Below, piece by piece: positions 23,701 through 34,170 of a DNA stretch of 64,000 nucleotides. The stretch covers positions 7,356,434-7,420,433 of the forward strand of contig NC_033636.1 in the NCBI RefSeq assembly GCF_001540865.1, read 5' to 3'. Under the pieces are notes generated by a model that worked only from the letters and a program-made list of their open reading frames with translations, had not been told where the DNA came from and did not search any database. The position numbers and the translations under genes are program-made. Numbering within the stretch: the first letter of the stretch is position 1; each line of letters opens with the position of its first letter. This stretch comes from Ananas comosus (lineage: Eukaryota > Streptophyta > Magnoliopsida > Poales > Bromeliaceae).

Positions 23701-25740
23701 TTTTTTGCCGAAGTATTGAAACTGAACTGAATTTTCTAGCTTAAAATAATTTGTTATATTTTAAATTAAATGTGAGCAAATTGCTATGCTATAATTTTCT
23801 GCTAATGAAGCATTAGGTATAACCTGTTCTATTGAGATCTGATCCTCTTTCTGCACTTAGGGACCTAGGATTTTAATACCGAAGGAAATTATAAATGCTT
23901 AGAAATAAGTAAATTGTATCGTTCAGCCAAGGCATAAAAATGTTTTTTCCCCCCAGTATTGACATATAATGGCAAAAAAACCTTTAGTTTGAATGTGTGC
24001 AACTGATTTATTTGTTTGTTGCTTTGTCTACATCTGAAGCACAACAATATGGAAAATGTTTGGTATTAGTACTGGCTATATGGAAGATTGATATTTCTCT
24101 TTTATATTCTTGGAGGTGCTTGTTGTCTTGATTTTTTAATAGAAATCTGTTGATGATGTACTCAATAGCTTCTTCTTTAGTGAAGAATAAAGTCTATTTT
24201 GTACCATTTAAAGATATGATTGTTCAATTGAATGCTACTTTGTTGTTTAAGGATTTTTAGGTGGTTCTCATTCGTCAGACTAGGTGATCGGTACATGTTC
24301 TGCCAACCCATGCTCTTGTTTGAAACTTTATCCAAGAAACACTTGCATATTCATCTCTTCCAGTAGCCCTTCCCAACCACACCTACCAACCCATGCAATG
24401 AAACCCTGCTGCATGTTAATTTGTGGCAAGTTTCTCTCCTTTTCTTGTTGGCTACTGGATGGTTCATATGCTGTGGACCTTTGGAACCTTTCTGTTCTCT
24501 CATTGCTGGTATCTCTTCCTTTTTTTCCTTTTGGGTAAACAAAGTAATGGAAGAAAGTTTCATGCTGAACCTTTAGGGTCTACCTGAAGGAAGCAAATCC
24601 TGGAGAATAGCTCGCCCACTATATAACGCTGTCAAGACTGTGCTCTTTGCTGCTTTGAATATTTGATTTTACAATGATATACCAAACAGTCCATGAAAAT
24701 GTAGGTCCACTGGAATTCACCTGTGTTGAAGTTCCTAATCTCATGGCTAACCAATCAATTGGTGAAATCCCCCATAATTTGACACTTTGACTATTGGCAT
24801 AATCTGCTTGGTTTACGTACGTTATGATTCACCGAATAGTTGCCTAGCTGTATCATCTGATTGGTTTAAATACCTTGTATGATTAACCTTGGCAATAAGA
24901 AGCAGGTTGATAATTGCTGTCGCATAGTATCGTCAGTTCAATGCCCACTTTCACAGGAAGGGACTAAAGTCGAAGCTGTGTCATAGTTGTCGCAGATATT
25001 CGGTCATAACATGCTAAAAAACTTATTAAATGGTTCTTTTTCTTGGTTCCCAAATTTGTGGTAGTTCTCTGCGATTTTTCTGTTTGAAACTACAGGCCTG
25101 TTTGGGTGATATAATAAGGTATTTAAAACCAAGGATATCTCTTGTTTACTCCTGGACCATTTGTTAGTTGGTAGTTGAGAGACGCAAGGTTTCTAGAAGA
25201 GAGGATGAAGTAATCCGCTATTCTTTGGATATCATAAATCACCTCGCAAGTCAATTGAACTATAAAGAAAACTCCTAATTATGATGACCTGCGTTGTCAG
25301 AAACTTTAGTCTTTTATGTTATAATCACAATAAAAATCTGTAACCAACAAAAGTTTATCCCTATATAACTTGTTGTTTCCATCGAAACAGGCCTTTAATA
25401 TGCTAGGATCAACTGTTTTATATATTTGTTACTTTCGGCCTTAAATTTTATCAATTTGCCTTTTTTCCCAACCAAACCATACTTTTGCATAGGCAATATG
25501 TTTTCTTAATAATGATTTCTTCTTCTTTTTTTTTTTTTGGGTGGTGCAGTCGATTTGATGAAACCGGAAGCTACTGTCATCCTCCGTAACGCGAAGATCG
25601 ATATGTTCAAGGGTTCCATGAGACTGGCCGTCGACAAGTGGGGCCGCATCGAGGTCACCGATCCCGCCACCTTCGTCGTCAAAGAGGACAACAACATCTC
25701 ACTTGTTGAGTACGAGCTTGTGAATGTCGTGGAAGAATGA
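20665..25740 (+). CDS. OB-fold ssDNA-binding protein, SOSS-B/hSSB1-like
   Basis: The product matches the plant family of Arabidopsis At4g28440, related to SOSS complex subunit B (hSSB1/NABP): a single OB fold that binds single-stranded nucleic acid, in animals part of a DNA-damage sensing complex. The plant role is less clear. Exon 1 is 20665-20956 and exon 2 25550-25740, with donor CAGG|GTTCG and acceptor GTGCAG|TCGAT; the join gives ..ARNDQVDLMKPEATVIL. Total is 483 nt, 160 residues. The N-terminus MATPQQQSIGGGGG is followed by about ten alanines from a GCG-rich repeat, then PVFTKVDQLKPG opens the OB fold (about residues 34-155), which ends VKEDNNISLVEYELVNV. The start is the first ATG after the leader and fits the family. 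The single intron is 4.6 kb and I saw no further exon in it. Exon 1 is very GC-rich. Confidence 0.92.
23460..23860. repeat. Direct duplication of about 198 bp in the intron
   Basis: 'gctttctctggttaattttatcttcttccc' at 23473 recurs as a close copy at 23671, and the following 'aaaataatt.gttatatt', 'ttttctgctaatg' and 'ctctttctgcactt' blocks recur with the same spacing. The unit is about 198 bases, two head-to-tail copies, diverged by point changes and small indels. It lies within the 4.6-kb intron of the SOSS-B-like gene. Confidence 0.75.
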
Positions 25741-27251
25741 ACAAACTAACCTTTTCTAAGGTAACTTTTGGTGTCCTGCGGCCTTTTTTGGGGGATGGTT
25801 TCTATTCTTGTAAAAACCTTGGTTTATATTTTATCTGAACTTGAAAGGTTCTTACAGAAACAGTATGAAGTTGTTGGAAAGTGTTTTTTCGCTGAAGCTA
25901 AGTGGTGGTCTTATTTTGTGAAGAGTTACCCCTCAGGAATTAGCATAAATGCCGAGCATGTGTTAGTTTCTATAGTAACTATTAAGTTGTTGAGCGCATG
26001 TTTATTTAATTTGATGGGCATTAATGTGTTGATCTTAAAAGTGGCAAGAAAAGCCGCGGTTTCTATACAATCTGACTATCTTCATTATCTGCTGCAGCAG
26101 TTCCTATTCCAAAAATTTCAACTTAAAGATATGACGAAACACGAAGAAACAATAAGAGCCTCTTGATCCTTCTTTTGTTCGTCTTTTTAGTTATGCACCT
26201 ATATTTTCATATTGCAATGAGCAATATATTTCTCATTTTGTTAAACAAATTTTGTTTTCTATATTTCTGTCCAGTGATTTAGAGAGATGCCTCGTCGTCG
26301 AACCGTGTGAGAAATGATGTATCGTAGTCGGTGTTGTAAAGTATAAGATATGATGTATGGAGCGTCCGGTGCGGTGCGGTGCGGTGCGTGTGAGGTGACA
26401 GTTTCTCTTGGGATGTACATTCGGATTTTACGACTGTTTCCAGTTTAAGCTTTTTATTTACTATGTTTAGGCAATTGCTTACTCAAATTTCTAGTGCATA
26501 TCAATTGATTAGTAAAACAGCATACTCGTGCAGCAGCTTATTCTTCTAACAATCTTGGTAACCCCTCTTTGAGGTCGGAAATTAGATTTTCTTTAAATCG
26601 GCTGAAACATTGGGTTTGAGCCTGAGGCTTCTTGAGTTGAAATAACTATAGGGAGGATTGTTTGCGCAAAAGATCTCGTCGTCTCTTTGTTTAGCGGTGA
26701 AATGCACCTGAGCCCTGAAAAAACTGCGACATGACGCATAAGAGCGCAACACATTTTGAGTTGATAATCCGTCTTTTGGTTAGTTCATAGAGAGACCTCC
26801 GTATTTGAAGTACGTCGAAATAAATTTTATAAATTTTTGATATTATTTACCTACAGATTGGAATGACTCAAAATTTGCTGTTGAAAATAAAAATCTCGGG
26901 AGTGACTCAAAATTTGCTGTTGAAAATAAAAATCTCGGGAGTGACGTTGTAACATTAAAATTTTAGATAAGAGATATTAATTCTGTTATATATAAAATTT
27001 TTTTATAAAAATTTTATTGATCTGAATATTTCTATACCACTAAACATACAAACGAAAAAATACAACTATTGTTAAAATTATTGATTTTAAATTCGTTTTC
27101 TCATTAGATAAATAATACTGACAAACTGTAAAATTTATTTTCAAGATACTTCAAATAAACGGAGCGGATCGTCGACTCGAAAGCTCCATAATCGAAAGTA
27201 AAGTGGAAACGCGTACTGGGACCTCGTTCTCCTAACAACAACACAACAGAA

Positions 27252-27291
<40 letters not shown>

Positions 27292-27328
27292 ATAGATAGA
27301 TAGAAAGTTGGAGAGAGAGAGAAAGATT
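25741..27328. other. 3' region of the SOSS-B-like gene and intergenic DNA
   Basis: The first 500 bases or so should hold the 3' UTR. The open frame at 25768-26166 has no recognisable domain and I treat it as untranslated. A short minisatellite (ggtgc repeated about five times) is near 26368-26390. A 39-base unit 'gactcaaaatttgctgttg..' is duplicated head-to-tail at about 26864-26942, inside a decayed copy (about 26785-27195) of the fold-back family at 4101-4560. A CT dinucleotide tract lies at 27253-27289. Confidence 0.5.
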
Positions 27329-27802
27329 TCAAGGAGCAAACTCATTCTCCTCTTGACTCACTAGGCTCTTCTTCACACACTCATCCATGGCGTTTGTAGT
27401 CCCATACCCTTCATCATCATCATCATTATTATTATTATTGTAATTATCATTACCACCTCCATTACCACCACCAACATACCTCTCCCCATTATTGACACCA
27501 TAATAGTGGTAGTGGTACCTCGCGCCGTCGCTTGCGCCGTCGCCGTCGTACTTGCTCCTCCTCTCCCTGTTGTACTCCTCTGTGGCAAAAGTGGAGGGAG
27601 TAAACTCGGGGTAGTTATAGCGGTTAGCGGCGGCGGTCGACGGCAACGAGGACCCTGTATTGCTCGGACGTTGGGTTTGCCGCGTCATCGCGGTGGGTGT
27701 TAAATCTCTTGCATGGGTTTGGTGGGAGAGGGAGAGGGAGAGGAGGAGGAGGAGGAGGAGGATGAAGAGGAGAGGGGGTTGGTGCAAAGAGGAAGTAGCC
27801 AT
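27329..27802 (-). CDS. Small secreted Asn/Gly/Asp-rich protein
   Basis: A single-exon frame of 157 residues. The N-terminus MATSSLHQPPLLFILLLLLLL continues SLSLSHQTHA|RD, a strong signal peptide with likely cleavage after HTHA-type residues. The mature part is hydrophilic: PEFTPSTFATEEYNRERR, a His/Tyr patch YHYHYYGV, then a low-complexity NNGERYVGGGNGGGNDNYNNNNNDDDDEGYG tract, here about residues 103-133, and a tail MDECVKKSLVSQEENEFAP with the only cysteine. An upstream in-frame ATG at 27820 would add six residues, but the TATA box at 27854-27862 puts transcription start near 27830, leaving almost no leader, so the second ATG is preferred. Composition loosely recalls plant E6-like cell-wall proteins, without their diagnostic motif. 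Function unknown; probably apoplastic. Confidence 0.7.
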   Translation of the reverse strand: MATSSLHQPPLLFILLLLLLLSLSLSHQTHARDLTPTAMTRQTQRPSNTGSSLPSTAAANRYNYPEFTPSTFATEEYNRERRSKYDGDGASDGARYHYHYYGVNNGERYVGGGNGGGNDNYNNNNNDDDDEGYGTTNAMDECVKKSLVSQEENEFAP

Positions 27803-27853
27803 AATAAGAGAAATGTGCATGCTATGGTGAGCACTCCCCCATACACACTAACC

Positions 27854-27862
27854 CTATTTATA
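27854..27862 (-). promoter_or_regulatory. TATA box of the secreted-protein gene
   Basis: TATAAATAG on the minus strand matches the plant TATA consensus and lies 52 bases upstream of the preferred start codon at 27802. Transcription would be expected to start near 27830. Three bases further upstream the transposon at 27865-28668 begins. Confidence 0.7.
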
Positions 27863-27864
27863 TG

Positions 27865-28668
27865 TAGGGTAAAATGCACTTTTGGTCCTCCAACTTTTGA
27901 GTTTTATGATGTTTAGATCCTCAAATTTTAATTTATAATTTTTGGCCTAAAATTTTTTGAATTATTGTAATTAAGTCGTACAGTCCAATTCAGTTTGACT
28001 AGATACTATTCGATGTCAAGGGCTCTGGTTCTAGGTGGATTTTTCAAAAACTTGAATCTGACCCCGACAACCGAATTCGAAATCTGAACCCCAACTCAGA
28101 TTGATGTCGAAGATTTATGTTCAAAACTGAACCCGATAAAAAACTTAGAACTAGAACAATCATTTCTCTTTATCCTATTTCAAAGCATATTATATTAAAA
28201 TGTAAAATTTTAAAATCTAAATTCAAGTATAACATCAAACATTCATTTATATTATGTAATATAAATTTACTCAGGTTCGTGTTAAGTTTCGGCTCAGGTC
28301 GGTTACAAACAAAATCATATCTGAACTCGATTCCATCAGGTTTTCGTTTTTATATCCGTATATGAAACCATATCCGTTTAGCATCGAATAAATCTATTCA
28401 ATTCAAATTCGAGTTCGGATAAAATTTCGGATATTCCTACCCATCGACATCCCTATTAGATTGCCTATGTTTCATCCATATTATAATAATGTTGCATCTA
28501 ACACTGCCACATAAGTTTTATATTATTATTTAATCAACTAAATTAGATAGTTAGACTTAATTGCCGCGACTTCAAAAATATGAGTTAAAAATTATAGCAA
28601 ATTAAAGTTTGAGAATCACAATGTCACATGACTCGAAAGTTTGGGGACCAAAAGGGCAATTTTGCCTA
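27865..28668. mobile_element. TIR miniature element, 0.8 kb
   Basis: The ends are TAGGGTAAAATGCACTTTTG and, reverse-complemented, TAGGCAAAATTGCCCTTTTG, continuing 'gtcc.ccaac' on both sides. The inner ends share 'ttgagtt..gatcctcaaatttta' with the element at 1-912. The middle (about 28020-28440) contains 'ctgaacccgataaaa', 'tctgaactcgattcc' motifs that may be a further insertion. There is no coding sequence. I could not find a clean target duplication, so the exact ends are uncertain by a few bases. Confidence 0.6.
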
Positions 28669-29987
28669 TTTATGGACGATGATCTTAAGTGGATTATATG
28701 AGGGAGAGAGTTTTGTATAGTTTTTTTTAACTAAGAGAGTGTTTAATTTTGGTGTCATGGGAAAAACAGAAGGGTGGGTGTTGGGTGATGATGCGGCGAT
28801 TGCGGCGATGCAAACGGGACGGATGCGGGGCGGGAGGGTTCCCCACTTACTGCTTTATTTTTTATCGGATCGGAGCAGATTCGCAACGAGTTAATTTTTT
28901 ATTTTATTTTTGACCCTCATTTACTGCTCTATTTAAGACGGATCGGAATGAGAGTAGATTTTCGGTAGGCCCAGATGGATCAACGGTAGAAAGTGGTCTT
29001 TCGCCTCATGCTCCATTTCTTTAACAGATCAGGACGAATTCGGAACAGATTATATATTTTTCATATATTTTATTCCGACTTAGCATCCCATTCAGAACGG
29101 ACTTGCCGAAATAATAAATGTAGTAAGAGATTATACCTTAATATAAGAATGTTATCCATTATTGTAAGTTAAAAAATTAGTTGGTTATTATTGTTATTTT
29201 TTTATTTTTTTTAAATAATTAATTTATATAATTTGATGTGTTGAAGGTTTTTTTTTTTTTTGTTTTTATGGTTAAGTTATAATGCAGTCGATGATGATGG
29301 CTCACGACCAATTTAAAAAATTTTGAAAATAAAGAAAAAGCTCTTAGTTGTTTTTTGGTTATTATTGCCAAATTAATATTTTGAATGAAGAAAAGTACAA
29401 GTAATTCACTCACCGTCCACTTCAATAATTTTTTATACACAAAATTCTATTGTAAAAATTAAAAAAAAAATATGGTACCAAGCGGGGCCTTAATATCTTT
29501 TTTTTTTTTTTATAAAAATATTACAATCGTGACTTATTAAGAATAGCGTAGTTTACCAAATAAATAATTTATCTTATTTAGAAAAAATAAATTAATTGAG
29601 TGGATAAAGTGCCTCTTTCTTTGACATTTGTACTTACTCGTCATCAATCAAATACTATAAATTATTTAAATAAGCAAAAAAAGATGCATTAAAAAGGAGA
29701 TATTCTTTACCTATGTTGACAAATGGTGCTATGTTGTTCCCTCCCTCTGACAAAAACCTGCTCTAAGTTTAATCTATTATTATTATTATTATTATTATTT
29801 TGATAAATGCAGCGTGACATGCGGAGATTAGTTTGGTGTTGAAAAAGTTTCAGCTATTAACCTTGGGCAATGCTACATGCCCATGAGTTGAGCACCTATG
29901 TTCTAAGCATTTGTGCTTGTAACTCTGTAACCATCCCGATCACCTCTGGATCTATGCAGTATTATTAACGATGTATATATGACTCTT
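28669..29987. other. Gene-free intergenic DNA
   Basis: 28780-29110 has three degenerate iterations around 'ttactgctttatttt..atcggatcggagcagattcg', 'ttactgctctatttaagacggatcggaatgagagtagat' and 'tgctccatttctttaacagatcaggacgaattcggaacagat', which looks like a decayed repeat element. The rest is AT-rich with a (TTA)n run near 29776-29798. No gene was seen. Confidence 0.45.
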
Positions 29988-30653
29988 GGGGTATATTTGG
30001 TTCGCACTATGAAAGATTACTAGAAGTAAAAAGATATCCGAAAATCTTATTCCTATTCATCCTATTACTAAGAATGTGTCATATTATTTAGTCATGTTAT
30101 TTAAGATTACGAAAAATATACAATCAATTAATTAATTAATTTAATTAATTTTAAATAATACTATAAAAAAAATTTCAACATCTTTTTAGAAAAAAGAGAG
30201 AGAGAATATAGGTTAGAAAGAGAGAGCATAATTAAAGAAATAGAAAAAGAAATAGAGTCGAGGTTAGAGAGAATGAGAGGGTTGAGATTTTAGAAAAAGA
30301 TAGGGAGAAATAGCTTAATTTAGAAAGAGAAAAAGAGTTGAAGTTTAGAAAAAAAAAAGATAAGTTTAAAGAGAGATATGAGGTTAGAGTGTAAAAAAAA
30401 ATAATAGTAACTATCCGGCGGATAGGAAGAAAGAAAAAGATTAGATATATTATGATTATCCCAATCCATTAATATGAAGATACCACACTCTCTCAAGAGA
30501 ATGAGATTAGTAATTTGGGATGAATCTCATTCCCAAGTAAATCTAATATTACTAACTAGATTACTTAGTGCACTTAGCAAAACACCGTCATATTTTGTTA
30601 TTCCTGTTAGATTACTAGAAATCTTAAAAAGATAATGCGAATCAAACGCACCC
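29988..30653. mobile_element. Diverged Tourist-like element
   Basis: The ends are GGGGTATATTTGGTTCGCAC and, reverse-complemented, GGGTGCGTTTGATTCGCATT, related to the element at 14227-15258. The right flank is TTA; the left flank TTG/CTT no longer matches exactly. The interior is purine-rich (gaaagagagag tracts, 30190-30400). It is non-coding. Confidence 0.55.
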
Positions 30654-33600
30654 TTACGGTTAAAAAGGAGAAGGAAAAAAAAAAAAAAAAAGCTTCTGCA
30701 TACAATTGCCTAATTAGCTTGGTAAGGTGGTCCTGCTTATTCACTGGTCGCACGAGTTTTGGTACGACAGGTCGTTCATATTATTCTGCACCATGGTGCC
30801 CAGAGAATAAAATGTTTTTCAATTGTTTGGGATAAAGGAAAAAGAAAACAATTCGGTACAAATTAATATACCATGTAAAAGAATAAAAAACTATGACGTA
30901 CACTCTCCTACCACATAACATGTTCTTCACCTTTCTCTCTCACTCGTGTTTTTTTTTTCTTTTGCCTTTTTTAATCCCCTTATTNATATATATATATATA
31001 TATATATGTTTTGTACTTAAAAAATATAAGAACAAAAAAGAAAAAAAAAATTACGGGTAACCCGCATACCCACCTGCCCACCCGCGGGCGGGTATGGGTA
31101 AAGATGTTGGCTACCAAAAAATTTACGGGTAAATTTTACCCATGCCCAAATAACCCACGGGTATAATGATCCGCCCGCGGGTTATCCAACCCATCCGTTT
31201 GCCAGGTCTAATTCTGATGGCTAAAAAATTACAAACGCATTGTGCATCTATGATATTTGTGTGCGCCTTATATTTTAGGTTTTCTATTAAAAGATTTTTG
31301 GCATAATTTTTTTTAATAATAAATATAGGCCTTCCAAACTTTTGTTTACGAAATAAGACCCACTTGTGCTAAATCGGTGGAAAGCGATAAACCGTTTGAC
31401 CGGTGAATTATTTATTATATTATAGAAATAGTAAATGGTTCATCGTATTCACGTAAAGTATAAATTTACTAAGTCTGATTTTTAGCAGATGCATATAGTT
31501 TTTATCACATTCTAACAGCAGTGAACGATTTGCTGGGCAGTAATTTGTTCACCCCTTTTGTTTTATTTCTTACTGACATGACATGATTTAGACCTAATTT
31601 TGTGAATAATTTTTTCGAATGATTATTTTTACAATTATACTATTTTGTTAGTCTACTTATTAAAAAAAATACTTTCTACCGTCTAGATTTACTCACTTTG
31701 TTCGACCAGTTTTCTTATTTTAACTAAAATAGAATTTTCTTTTTTGAAATCATTGGATACAATGGTGTAAGATTTACATTCCTATATAGGGCGTATATAT
31801 AAAATTTTAAAATAACCTTTTCTGTACACATAAAAAGTGGATGAAATTCTTACACTTCTTTATCCAAGAATTAACATTTCACACTTGTCATACAACTTTT
31901 TTTAAAAATATTAAAAAATTTAAGAGAGTTATTCAAACTCTTTAATTGAGGGATTTAAGATATGTACACATGTTTTTTAAGATGGACATGTAGAATTTCT
32001 CTACTTGGATTGCATGCAATGCAGTGTAGACACAGACATGGATATATTGTCTAGAGTAAGAACTTAAATTGAAGGTAAAAAAACCATATTACTTAACAAT
32101 CACTAATTTTGAATTAGCTATCTAACGTTTTAAAATTTTAATTTCATTTTTTTTTTTTTTTGGGAGAATGATAGCGCTCCATTCCTTTTTTTTTTTAATA
32201 AATTTATCAAGAAAAAAATTGAAGTAATAAACTTTAAACTTGAGACCTCAATCATCATTTTCTTTGCCACTTACATTAGAACAATCGGTTTTAATTTTGC
32301 CATTAACATTTTACTTTATTTAATTTGAACTAATTAATGACTCTAACTTCAAAATTTGAATCTCTCATCTATCTTTATAAATTTAATTAGCTTATTTTAT
32401 ATAACTTACAAAACTATAAATTTATTAAAATAAACAAGTAAATTAAATTTTATACCGGAAGAGCCCTCGAATGACTTAAATCTAATAAATTATAAGAATA
32501 GATACTAAAATTAAAAGTTTACATGATTGGATAGTGGATTCAATATGATTTATACAGTTCACGTAAATTTTATGTATAGTTAATATAATTTTTGTACTTT
32601 TATTTTTACCGTTGAGAAAGTCAACAGAATAGTACTTCTTGCATCACAAATGATACATCATAATCCAAGCACTGAACGGCTCCGGTGAAAGACGTTTGAC
32701 AAACTATTTCAGAAGGACTCCGACGAGAAAAAATTTATTGGCGAAAGATGCATGGATAGGACGGTCTCTTCATAGCATAGTTTATAAGTGGGCTCTTCAA
32801 CTAAACTGAACTCATTGATTCATGAAAAAAAAAACCATGCCGAAGGGGAAGCATCCCTACACCTAAAGATTCGTCAAAGAGATAGAATTTTTGAGCATTA
32901 AATTCGACATTAAAGTTACCTACAAGGGTCGCCGCAAAGCAGAAGCAAAGGATCGAAGCAGTACTGGGTCGATCAGCAAAAGAACTGCACCACTCAATAC
33001 ATTTGAGTTTACTGTAACTCATGGCGCATTTACCACGAGCAGCTGACCCAACACAATAGTAGATATTTGATAAGTTTCAAGGCTAGCATATTCCCTGTGA
33101 TTCGTGGAAAAAAGAAAATAAAAACAAGGTTAGAGACCACGATTATTTACAAGTTCTGCTGCAGCATGTTATCTCACTCAGATGCCATAGCAGGTTTTCA
33201 AAAGGAGATAGTTCAACCGAGATATGTTTTATGCAGTTTTACCTTTACGAAAAGTTCCATTAATTGGTTGGTTTATGCCGCCGCCGGTCCACGGAGTGGC
33301 CACTGTCGGCGCCGCGCGACCTGCTGCTGCAGAAATGAAACATGGCAAGAAAGCTTCAGAATTTGAGCTTTTCCTCACTTCACTGCAATACGCGTAATGT
33401 ATAAGCACTTTGAGACCTAGCATGCATAGACTAATTCTTATTTGTGCCTATGTAATAGAATATAGCGCAAACATACTTAACCCAAAAGTCATTCGGCAAA
33501 TTTTCTAAATATTTACAGTTAAATTACATGACATTTAGAAACCATTTTCAAACTAACACTGACTGTCAAATGCGGACACAACCCGAAGACGTTGCACTAA

Positions 33601-34170
33601 TAACAGAAAGAAACATCATATCCAGCGAAAATAGAAACTTTAGGTAAACAATGTATAGGGTTTCTCACCTGCGCAAGTAGGTTAGGTATCCCGAAGCAGC
33701 GGCAAACTGCGCCCAACATAACGGACTCGGGTGTGTTTTCTCAGAACTTACCAACAAGTTGTTTTAAGCACAAGGCATATTGAAATTATATTAACAGAGA
33801 GAAAATAAGCTTTAGAATATACGGATTAACTTTGTAAATAACCTTGTATAGTTTCGAAAGATAAAGATACATAAAAAAGGCCTGAATCAGAAGGCTGACA
33901 CGAATTTACATCCTATGCACCTATACTTGGTTGGAACACCATTTCTGCTACTTTTCAGAGTTTGACTACCAACAAAAAGTCCGCAATTAACGCACGGCGT
34001 CTCCAGAGTTCTTCTGATGGGTCTAACATATTTCGGTGCCAACAAACTGCTTCATTTAAAATTGCGGAACCGACTTTTCGATGTATAAATTAACACTCAA
34101 CTGGATATCAGCCTATTGACAATGCAGAAGAGGGCAAAGAAGAGTATACGCTAGATTAGAAATCTCCCAA
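30654..34170. other. Intergenic DNA, partly unexplained
   Basis: An N at 30985 sits beside a short AT tract. 31050-31200 has 'acgggtaacccgcatacccacc' and 'gatccgcccgcgggttatcc', inverted pieces of a decayed transposon. 31375-31560 has pieces like the 'cacggtgaa' family. 32640-33450 is less AT-rich and has overlapping open frames on both strands that I cannot assign. The last few hundred bases before 34171 should be the 3' UTR of the RLT-type gene. Confidence 0.4.

Noticed and set aside
25768..26166. 132-residue frame after the SOSS-B-like stop codon
   Set aside because: It begins 27 bases past the stop of a complete gene and has no recognisable motif; most likely 3' UTR.
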